Assembly: GCA_900549335.1 (NCBI GenBank)
Contig: UROJ01000041.1
Coordinates: 1-9,651 of the forward strand
Direction of reading: 5' to 3'
Source: an uncultured Collinsella sp.
Lineage (GTDB): Bacteria; Actinomycetota; Coriobacteriia; Coriobacteriales; Coriobacteriaceae
DNA length: 9,651 nucleotides
This document shows positions 1 through 5,172 of the stretch, piece by piece. The notes beneath the pieces are model-generated. The model ran no database searches. It saw nothing but the letters and a program-made list of their open reading frames with translations, and was not told the origin of the DNA. The stretch's first letter is position 1. Each line of letters starts with the position of its first letter. The translations under genes and the position numbers were made by a program.

Positions 1-458
1 CGGCTCTGCAAAATGGCGTCGAGCTTGCCCTGACTGATGATGGAATGCGTATCCTTGCCCAGGCCCGAATCGTGCAGGATGTCCTGAATGTCCATCAGGC
101 GGCACGGACTCGAGTTGATGAGGTACTCGCTCTCGCCCGAGCGATACATGCGACGGGTGATGGCGACCTCGTCAAAATCGACGGGCAGCATATGGTCCGA
201 GTTATCGAGCACCAACGTGACCTCGGCGACACCCACCGGCTTGCGCGCTGACGAGCCCGAGAAGATGACATCCTCCATGGCCTGACCGCGCAGCTGCTTG
301 GCGCTCTGCTCGCCCAGGACCCACAGAATCGAGTCGGAGATGTTCGATTTTCCCGAGCCGTTGGGACCGACGATGACGGTCAGGCCCGGCTCAAACGTCA
401 TATGGGCGCGGTCGGCAAACGACTTGAACCCTTTGAGCGTGAGGGACTTGAGATACAC
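1..458 (-). CDS. smc: Chromosome partition protein Smc, N-terminal part (runs off the window)
   Basis: SMC is the ATPase core of the condensin-like complex (with ScpA/ScpB) that organises and segregates the chromosome. Only the first 152 residues are present; the gene continues past position 1. The translation opens [16 protein letters not shown], the typical SMC amino terminus. Walker A GPNGSGKS is at residues 31-38, followed by [16 protein letters not shown] (43-58), with the conserved Arg of the LRG motif at 57. The end of the fragment, [12 protein letters not shown], is the usual SMC Q-loop neighbourhood. The start is GTG at 458, preceded by GAGG about 4 nt upstream; no other start fits the family amino terminus better. 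It begins 10 nt after the rnc stop, the widely conserved rnc-smc arrangement, so it is probably co-transcribed with rnc. The coiled coils, hinge and Walker B region are outside the window, so intactness cannot be judged. Confidence 0.97.
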   Translation of the reverse strand, partial: MYLKSLTLKGFKSFADRAHMTFEPGLTVIVGPNGSGKSNISDSILWVLGEQSAKQLRGQAMEDVIFSGSSARKPVGVAEVTLVLDNSDHMLPVDFDEVAITRRMYRSGESEYLINSSPCRLMDIQDILHDSGLGKDTHSIISQGKLDAILQS

Positions 459-468
459 GGTTCCTCGC

Positions 469-1194
469 TTACACGTGCTTCTTGTTCAGAATCACGCCGT
501 TGGTGGTGTAACCCATGCGGTCGAGCGCTTCGAGCGCGGCGGCTCCCTCGGCTTCTTTCTTTGAGGAGCCGGAGCCGCGACCCTGGCGAATACCATCGAT
601 CAAAACCACGGCGGTAAAGGTGGGCGCATGCGCCGGGCCCTCGGAGCCAACGAGCTTGTACGCCGGGGGCTCGTGACCGTCGGCTTGCACGCACTCCTGC
701 AAAAACGACTTGGGGTTCGCAGGATGCTCGGCACGCTCGGAAGCCAAATGCGGCTTAAGCGTACGGTGAATGAACTCCGCCGCAACGTCCCAGCCGGCAT
801 CCAGGTACAGCGCGCCCACGAGCGACTCATAGACGTTCTCGAGGGCCGAATGCAGGCCGCGCGCACCGGTACCGGTCTCGGAGGCACCAAAGATGATGAT
901 GTCGTCGATGCCCAGCTCGTGAGAAACCTCGGACAGCGTAGCACCCGAGACAAGCGACACCTTCAGGCGCGTGAGCTTGCCCTCGTCAAACTCCGGATAG
1001 GACTCAAACAGGGAGCGTGCGACCACGGCGCCCAAAATGGAATCGCCCAAGAACTCAAGGCGCTCATAGCTGGCAGAAACCGGCTGGCCTTCGACTGCCG
1101 AGGGATGCGTAAGGGCCGCGCGCAGCAGCACCTTATTAGTGAACTCGTGGCCCAGAATTTCCTGGGCGCGCGTAAGTCGTTCAGACAAAGCCAA
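469..1194 (-). CDS. rnc: Ribonuclease III
   Basis: This is the double-strand-specific endoribonuclease for rRNA precursor and mRNA processing. Its 241 residues are normal for the family. The RNase III domain spans about residues 5-150, with the signature ERLEFLGDS at 44-52 and [13 protein letters not shown] at 70-82. A double-stranded RNA binding domain covers about 160-230 ([11 protein letters not shown], then the [12 protein letters not shown] helix). Metal-ligand positions by comparison with E. coli numbering are E44 (E38), E47 (E41), D51 (D45), E71 (E65) and E123 (E117). The residue matching D114 is Asn120 (codon AAC), an unusual substitution discussed in the findings. The start is TTG at 1194, only 3 nt after the acpP stop. 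A strong GGGAGG lies inside the end of acpP about 8 nt upstream and supports this start over the nearby second TTG. It lies between acpP and smc, as in many Gram-positive bacteria. Confidence 0.96.
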   Translation of the reverse strand: MALSERLTRAQEILGHEFTNKVLLRAALTHPSAVEGQPVSASYERLEFLGDSILGAVVARSLFESYPEFDEGKLTRLKVSLVSGATLSEVSHELGIDDIIIFGASETGTGARGLHSALENVYESLVGALYLDAGWDVAAEFIHRTLKPHLASERAEHPANPKSFLQECVQADGHEPPAYKLVGSEGPAHAPTFTAVVLIDGIRQGRGSGSSKKEAEGAAALEALDRMGYTTNGVILNKKHV

Positions 1195-1197
1195 GAC

Positions 1198-1440
1198 CTA
1201 GGCCTCCCTGGCGTTTTCGATAGCGTCGACGGCGTCGGCGACAGAGTTGAGCGAGAGCAGGGTCTCGTCATCGATCTCGAGGTTGAACTCGTCCTCGATA
1301 GCCGTAACCAGCTGCAGGCGCTCGAGCGAGTTGGCATCGAGGTCGTCAAAGGTGGTCTCATCGCTAATTTCGGCAACATCGACGCCCAGAACGTCAGCAG
1401 CGACATCGGCGATCTTGTCGAAGATTTCGGAGCGATCCAT
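1198..1440 (-). CDS. acpP: Acyl carrier protein
   Basis: ACP is the small acidic cytosolic carrier of growing acyl chains in fatty acid synthesis. The 80-residue product has the expected size, is strongly acidic, and shows the four-helix ACP pattern. The phosphopantetheine attachment site is Ser38 in DANSLERLQL (35-44). The residue before Ser is Asn37 rather than the usual Asp of the DSL motif. The acidic recognition helix (ERLQLVTAIEDEF) follows. The start is ATG at 1440 with GAGGA about 7 nt upstream; an upstream in-frame ATG at 1530 would add 30 residues unlike any ACP and is rejected. A terminator-like palindrome lies about 30 nt upstream of the start. The gene follows plsX and is 3 nt from rnc. 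Genes fabH, fabD and fabG, which separate plsX from acpP in many bacteria, are absent here. Confidence 0.95.
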   Translation of the reverse strand: MDRSEIFDKIADVAADVLGVDVAEISDETTFDDLDANSLERLQLVTAIEDEFNLEIDDETLLSLNSVADAVDAIENAREA

Positions 1441-1469
1441 AGCGCTTCCTCTCATAGTGCATGAATACC

Positions 1470-1498
1470 AAAAGAATGGTACCGCCCGGGCGGTACCA
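1470..1498 (-). terminator. Palindrome with T-run in the acpP leader (terminator, attenuator or operator)
   Basis: Positions 1477-1498 form a perfect 22-bp palindrome with arms TGGTACCGCCC and GGGCGGTACCA. On the minus strand it is followed directly by TTCTTTT (1476-1470). As RNA it would fold as roughly a 9-bp GC-rich stem with a CCGG loop plus a U-rich tail, the form of an intrinsic terminator. It lies in the 114-nt gap between the plsX stop (1555) and the acpP start (1440), about 30 nt before the acpP ATG. It could end plsX transcripts, attenuate acpP, or be a dimeric repressor site. The perfect symmetry fits both a hairpin and a protein site, and sequence alone does not decide. Confidence 0.6.
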
Positions 1499-1511
1499 AG
1501 ACACGGTTCTG

Positions 1512-1517
1512 ATTCTA
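1512..1517 (-). promoter_or_regulatory. Possible -10 box upstream of acpP
   Basis: TAGAAT on the minus strand lies about 70 nt before the acpP start and just upstream of the 1477-1498 palindrome. No good -35 hexamer is visible at 16-18 nt spacing (GTCTCG at 17). If it is used, the palindrome would fall in the first 30 or so transcribed bases. acpP usually needs higher expression than plsX, which makes an internal promoter plausible but not shown. Confidence 0.25.
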
Positions 1518-1554
1518 CCCCACGACGCAAGCCCCGAGACGCATAACGCCACTG

Positions 1555-2574
1555 TTATAAAACGATACCGTCCATAGAGTTGGCGACATTCTCGACCAGC
1601 CCGGCGCGCACGGCTTCGGCCGCCGCGAGCGTTCCGTTTTTTACAGCCTCGACCGAGGTGGCGCCATGGCCGATAAGGACCACGCCACGCAGGCCCAAAA
1701 GAATCGCACCGCCCTTGGCGTCGCCCGAAAGCTTGGCCTTTATCTCGCGCATTTGCTTTTTAATGAGCAGCGCGGCGATCTTGGTGCCGAGTGAAGACAT
1801 AAAGGCACCCTTGAGTTCCTGCAGCAAAAACTTGGCAGCGCCCTCGGTGGCTTTGAGCGCAATATTGCCCGACATGCCATCGGCAACGACGACATCGAAG
1901 TTACCGGAGGTGATGTCCGTTCCCTCGCAGTTACCAACAAAGCCGGGAACGGCGGCTTTCATGGCTGGGAAGCAGGCCTTGGTAAAGTTGGAGCCCTTCT
2001 CGTCCTCGGTGCCGTTAGCAAGCAGGCCCACGCGGGGATGCTCGATGCCCAGGACGACGCGAGCATAGGCGCTACCCATCTGAGCAAAACGCACCATGTC
2101 ATCGACCTCGACATCGGGGTTGGCGCCCATATCGCACAGCACCGTCAGACCGCCGGCGCGATTGGGCAGCGCATTGGTCAGACAGGGACGCACCGGCTGC
2201 TTCTTACCTTCTGCCATATATCTAAACGGCGTCACGTAGGCAGTAGCCGCGGCGGTCATGGCGCCGGTGGAGCCGGCGGAGAAGAACGCGTCCGCATTTC
2301 CCTTCTTGATGGCGCGGCACGACAGCACGATCGAAGACTTGCGTTTGGTCATCACGGCGCGAATGGGATCGTCATCCATGGCGATAACGTCGGGTGCCTC
2401 AAGGGCCTCAACACGTGCGTGGGAAGCAGCAAAGGGATTGACGATTTCGGCGGGGCCAGCTGCCAAGACCTCGATATCGGGATCGGCGGCAAGTGCAGCC
2501 TCGATACCATCGAGAACGACCTGAGGTTTCTCGTCTCCACCCACAACGTCTACACAAACGCGAACGTTACTCAT
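1555..2574 (-). CDS. plsX: Phosphate acyltransferase PlsX
   Basis: PlsX is a peripheral membrane enzyme that reversibly converts acyl-ACP and phosphate to acyl-phosphate, the donor for PlsY in phosphatidic acid synthesis. The 339 residues match the family length. Visible motifs are VDVVGGD at 8-14 (usually DAMGGD), SAGSTGA at 99-105, CDMGAN at 147-152, LLANGTEDEKG at 184-194 (usually LLNIG-E--KG), ADGMSGN at 231-237 and GAILLGLRGVVLIGHG at 289-304. The chosen start is the second ATG (2574), because AAGGAG sits 7 nt before it; from the first ATG (2580) the spacing would be only 1 nt. An intrinsic terminator ends 17 nt upstream of this start, so most transcripts from rpmF may not reach plsX. 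The following gene is acpP, encoding its acyl-ACP partner. No fapR or fab genes are adjacent. Confidence 0.96.
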   Translation of the reverse strand: MSNVRVCVDVVGGDEKPQVVLDGIEAALAADPDIEVLAAGPAEIVNPFAASHARVEALEAPDVIAMDDDPIRAVMTKRKSSIVLSCRAIKKGNADAFFSAGSTGAMTAAATAYVTPFRYMAEGKKQPVRPCLTNALPNRAGGLTVLCDMGANPDVEVDDMVRFAQMGSAYARVVLGIEHPRVGLLANGTEDEKGSNFTKACFPAMKAAVPGFVGNCEGTDITSGNFDVVVADGMSGNIALKATEGAAKFLLQELKGAFMSSLGTKIAALLIKKQMREIKAKLSGDAKGGAILLGLRGVVLIGHGATSVEAVKNGTLAAAEAVRAGLVENVANSMDGIVL

Positions 2575-2591
2575 ATACATGCTCCTTATAC

Positions 2592-2621
2592 AAAAATGGC
2601 CGACTCATTGAGCCGGCCATT
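2592..2621 (-). terminator. Intrinsic terminator between rpmF and plsX
   Basis: The minus strand carries a 12-bp stem (AATGGCCGGCTC pairing with GAGTCGGCCATT, one G-U pair) with a 3-nt loop at 2595-2621. A run of five T (2596-2592) overlaps the foot of the stem. This is a textbook Rho-independent terminator for the upstream rpmF operon. Its 3' edge is only 17 nt from the plsX start codon, leaving just enough room for the plsX SD. plsX expression must therefore come from read-through, or from a promoter in or before the hairpin. Confidence 0.85.
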
Positions 2622-2661
2622 GTGGTTCCATTTGGAACGGCATCGCATCCAGAGTATACCG

Positions 2662-2841
2662 TTACTCGGTAACGATAACCTCGCGGTCCTTGTAGAAACC
2701 GCAGCTGGGGCACACGTGGTGCGGAAGCTTGACAGCGCCGCAACGGGGGCACGTGGACTGAGCCGCAGCCGAGATCTTCATGTTGGCGGAACGACGGGTG
2801 TGAGTGCGGATACGACCCTGCTTTTGTTTAGGTACGGGCAT
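2662..2841 (-). CDS. rpmF: 50S ribosomal protein L32 (four-cysteine form)
   Basis: This is a 59-residue protein of the large ribosomal subunit. The basic N-terminal half (MPVPKQKQGRIRTHTRRS) is followed by a zinc-ribbon-like core with C31-x2-C34 and C44-x2-C47, the zinc-binding C+ form of L32. The tail (GFYKDREVIV) is typical of the family. ATG at 2841 has AAGGAAGG about 5 nt upstream. The DUF177 gene lies 64 nt upstream, the very common yceD-rpmF pairing, and plsX lies downstream beyond a terminator. A small inverted repeat (CGTTAC-TCG-GTAACG, 2660-2674) straddles its stop codon. The start, length and Cys pairs leave little doubt. Confidence 0.96.
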   Translation of the reverse strand: MPVPKQKQGRIRTHTRRSANMKISAAAQSTCPRCGAVKLPHHVCPSCGFYKDREVIVTE

Positions 2842-2905
2842 AGTGACCTTCCTTATGAACTATCCAGTGTGGCGATTACGCGCAAGTAGCGATACTACCA
2901 CAGTT

Positions 2906-3460
2906 TTACTCATCGAGCTTGAGATTCTTCAATGCTGCAAATGGATTTTCCGTGGCAGCGGCCCATTCCGCCTCTGCCTGGGCGGCGCAATCGCATTGCT
3001 CGACGTTGAGATTGCAACCGCATGTGGGGCACAGACCACGGCAATCGGGCTTGCAGAGCACCACAAACGGCGTGTCCATAACGACCGCGTCATTGATGGG
3101 CTCACCCAGATCGACTAGACGGTCCTCACCCAGGAGCTCGTAGCCGTCCTCGTAGGCCTCGGGATCCTCGGGCTCCTCAAAGAGGTAGAACTCCTCGATC
3201 TCGCCGGCGATATCAAACGAGGCGGGCTCCAGGCAACGGTCGCACTCGCCGGTGGCGTGCGCGCGGACCATGCCCGTGAGCAAGACACCGGTACCGGCAT
3301 TGGTAAAGACAACGTCGTAGTCGATGCCGTCCTGTAGCTGGTACTCCTTCTCGCCCACCGTGTAGGTGGCGACATCGACCTTACCGGTCAGCGGATACGA
3401 ATCTCCAGGAAACTCGAGCTGCTCGGAAAGATCGACGGTAACGCTCGGGAACTCAGCCAT
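2906..3460 (-). CDS. DUF177 / YceD-family protein
   Basis: The 184-residue protein belongs to the DUF177 (YceD) family, usually encoded next to rpmF and linked to 23S rRNA accumulation or large-subunit biogenesis in the members studied. The exact biochemical role is not settled. Cysteine clusters suggest metal binding: CDRC at 73-76, then C136, C140, C144, C147, C149, C156 and C158 in the LCKPDCRGLCPTCGCNLN region and its tail. A strongly acidic stretch is at about 88-117. The C-terminus NPFAALKNLKLDE resembles the family's usual end. The start is ATG at 3460, whose A is the last base of the upstream stop (TAATG). No strong SD is visible, so translational coupling to the coiled-coil gene is likely. 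An ATG 51 nt further upstream would overlap that gene and extend into unrelated sequence, so it is rejected. Confidence 0.9.
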   Translation of the reverse strand: MAEFPSVTVDLSEQLEFPGDSYPLTGKVDVATYTVGEKEYQLQDGIDYDVVFTNAGTGVLLTGMVRAHATGECDRCLEPASFDIAGEIEEFYLFEEPEDPEAYEDGYELLGEDRLVDLGEPINDAVVMDTPFVVLCKPDCRGLCPTCGCNLNVEQCDCAAQAEAEWAAATENPFAALKNLKLDE

Positions 3461-3957
3461 TACCACTGACCATTCTGTTGGGCGGCACCCTCGTTGAGCT
3501 GCTGACGGCAACGGGTAACGGTGCCGGTCAGGCTCTTGAGGTTCTCCTCCAGGTGCGTAAAGACCTGCTCTGCATAGTCCTCGGCAGCATAACGCGTCTC
3601 GCGCTCGTACTGCTGGGCACGATCGCGGATGTCGTCGGCCTGCTGCTGCGCTAAGCGGACGATCTCCTGCTCACCGGCAATGGTGAGGGCCTGCTGCTGG
3701 GCGTCAGCGATGATGGAATCGGCCTGAGCGGCGGCGGAAGCCATGAGCTCCTCGCGCTCCTTAAGGATACGGCGGGACTTCTGCCACTCCTCGGGATAGC
3801 TCATGCGGATCTCGTCGAGGATGTTGAAGAACACGTCGGCGTCGATGACCTTGAACTGAGCGTTCTTGCCGAAAGGCGGCTTGGCTTCCTCGATCAGCCC
3901 TTCGAGCTCATCGACCAAGCTGACGATCCTATCGCCAGGAAAATTCTCGCCCGGCAT
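3460..3957 (-). CDS. Small DivIVA/SepIVA-like coiled-coil protein
   Basis: This 165-residue soluble protein has no signal peptide or membrane segment. Residues 1-50 include a short amphipathic opening (GDRIVSLVDELEGLIEEAK) and VIDADVFFNILDEIRMSYPEEW. Residues about 58-145 are a long Gln/Ala/Glu-rich helix, likely coiled coil (ILKEREELMASAAAQADSII, then QQQADDIRDRAQQYERE). The tail is Gln-rich (AAQQNGQW). Such proteins are often labelled ATP synthase b-like only because of the coiled coil. Position between coaD and DUF177 matches, from recalled mycobacterial gene order, the DivIVA-domain septation protein SepIVA, so a role in cell division or envelope growth is a reasonable inference; homology is not proven. 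ATG at 3957 has a near-perfect AAAGGAG 5 nt upstream; ATGs at 3972 and 3981 lie at or before that SD. It ends in a TAATG overlap with DUF177. Confidence 0.85.
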   Translation of the reverse strand: MPGENFPGDRIVSLVDELEGLIEEAKPPFGKNAQFKVIDADVFFNILDEIRMSYPEEWQKSRRILKEREELMASAAAQADSIIADAQQQALTIAGEQEIVRLAQQQADDIRDRAQQYERETRYAAEDYAEQVFTHLEENLKSLTGTVTRCRQQLNEGAAQQNGQW

Positions 3958-4025
3958 CCGGTCTCCTTTCATAGGTAACATATCATCGTGCTAGTTTACC
4001 ACATGCCACCAAGCAATAAGAAACG

Positions 4026-4523
4026 TCACGAAAAGCGATGTTTGAGCGCTTCGACCACGTTGGACGGGACAAACGTCGATACATCGCTGCCGAGCGAGGC
4101 AATCTGGCGAACGACCGAGCTCGAGATATAACCGTACTGCGGCGCACTCATGACAAAAATGGACTCCAGCTCGCTATCCAGGCGATAGTTAAGGTCGGCC
4201 TGCTGCAGCTCATACTCAAAGTCGGTCATGGCGCGCAGGCCCTTGACCACGGCCCCCGCCCCCTGTTCGCGAGCGAAGTCGACCAAGAGGCCGGTAAAGG
4301 GCAGGACCTCGACGCCGTCGATATCACCGAGCGCCTCGCGGGCCAGCGCCACGCGCTCATCGAGCATAAACGTGGTGCCCACGCCGTTTTTACCCTGCGA
4401 CTCGGCAACAGCGACGATCACGCTGGGAAAGATGCGACGGGCGCGGCGGATCACATCGATATGGCCAAACGTGATGGGATCGAAGGTGCCCGGGACGATC
4501 ACGCGGTTGATGGTGTCATTCAT
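4026..4523 (-). CDS. coaD: Phosphopantetheine adenylyltransferase
   Basis: CoaD catalyses the fourth step of CoA synthesis, ATP plus 4'-phosphopantetheine to dephospho-CoA, in the cytosol. The 165 residues are the normal length. Nucleotidyltransferase motifs are PGTFDPITFGH at 11-21 (T18-x-G-H21 at the active site), VKGLRAMTDFEYE at 93-105 (substrate-binding loop) and ISSSVVR at 133-139 (ATP-binding). The start is ATG at 4523 with AGGAGG 6 nt upstream. A longer in-frame reading to 4847 only reads back through rsmD in another frame and is rejected. The start overlaps the rsmD stop by 8 nt (ATGAATGA), implying translational coupling; rsmD-coaD is a very common pair. A 68-nt gap with no convincing promoter separates it from the coiled-coil gene. 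Confidence 0.97.
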   Translation of the reverse strand: MNDTINRVIVPGTFDPITFGHIDVIRRARRIFPSVIVAVAESQGKNGVGTTFMLDERVALAREALGDIDGVEVLPFTGLLVDFAREQGAGAVVKGLRAMTDFEYELQQADLNYRLDSELESIFVMSAPQYGYISSSVVRQIASLGSDVSTFVPSNVVEALKHRFS

Positions 4524-5172
4524 GGGCGTCCTCCTGAAACGTCGTGGCATCGTTGTTCTCGGCATTTGCGCCGGCGCCGTCACCTTCACCATCGTTATCG
4601 TCGACCCAACGAAGCAGGTCGACCGAGGTAATGCCGTAGCGCTTCTCACGTACAGTCTCAAAACCTGCCGGATGCGCGCCCGCATCGGCGGCGGCATGCT
4701 CAAACAGGGCGTAAGCGCCAGGCGCAAGTAAACCCTGCTGAGCCAGGTCCTGCAGCAGTTCCTCGACCGGCTCGGCACCAAAAGCATAGGGCGGGTCGAG
4801 CAGGACAAGATCAAAGGGACCGCCCGGCACGCGGCCGCGCGAGGCACTCACCAGCATGTCGCCCGTGACCACGCGCCAACGCGCACGGTCACGGCAGAGC
4901 GACTCGATATTCTTGGTAATGAGCCGCGCGGCGTTGCGATCGATCTCAAACGTCGTGAGCGAACGGGCCCCACGAGAGAGCATCTCTAACCCTAAGGCAC
5001 CGGAGCCACCAAAGGCGTCCAGCACACGAACCTCGTCCAAATCGAAATCGAATGCCGACATGACCATAGATGCGCACGCCTCGCGCACGCGATCAGTCGT
5101 GGGGCGGGTGACATCGCGACCACGGGGCTCCTCGATCTTACGACCGCGCCATTCGCCGCCGATGATTCTCAT
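4516..5172 (-). CDS. rsmD: 16S rRNA (guanine966-N2)-methyltransferase
   Basis: RsmD transfers a methyl group from SAM to the N2 of G966 (E. coli numbering) of 16S rRNA during 30S assembly. The 218-residue product has the family opening MRIIGGEWRGRKI and RPTTDRVREA at 23-32. The Rossmann SAM-binding motif LDAFGGSGALGLE is at 51-63, an acidic FEID ribose-binding position at 75-78, and catalytic DPPY at 126-129. After the usual end (YGITSVDLLRWV, to 190) there is an extra 28-residue hydrophilic, acidic tail rich in Asp, Glu, Asn, Ala and Gly. The start is ATG at 5172, overlapping the recG TGA by 4 nt (ATGA). A GGAGG inside recG about 10 nt upstream can serve as SD. Its last codons carry the SD and start of coaD. 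Confidence 0.95.
   Translation of the reverse strand: MRIIGGEWRGRKIEEPRGRDVTRPTTDRVREACASMVMSAFDFDLDEVRVLDAFGGSGALGLEMLSRGARSLTTFEIDRNAARLITKNIESLCRDRARWRVVTGDMLVSASRGRVPGGPFDLVLLDPPYAFGAEPVEELLQDLAQQGLLAPGAYALFEHAAADAGAHPAGFETVREKRYGITSVDLLRWVDDNDGEGDGAGANAENNDATTFQEDAHE

Noticed and set aside
628..1464. A 278-codon plus-strand frame opposite rnc and acpP
   Set aside because: It spans two well-supported genes and their junction on the other strand and shows no domain of its own.
1477..1498. RNase III autoregulation site formed by the palindrome upstream of acpP-rnc
   Set aside because: The stem is only about 9-10 bp, shorter than the roughly two helical turns RNase III normally needs, so direct processing is unlikely without a longer structure, which I do not see.
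2660..2674. Inverted repeat CGTTAC-TCG-GTAACG over the rpmF stop codon as a terminator
   Set aside because: The stem is 6 bp and has no T-run; the real terminator is the longer hairpin at 2592-2621.
3958..4025. Promoter between coaD and the coiled-coil gene
   Set aside because: TAAACT could serve as a weak -10, but no -35 with proper spacing is visible. Read-through from coaD is the simpler explanation.
4524..4847. An in-frame N-terminal extension of coaD
   Set aside because: CoaD starts at the ATG at 4523 with AGGAGG and a family-typical N-terminus; the extension is rsmD read in the wrong frame.
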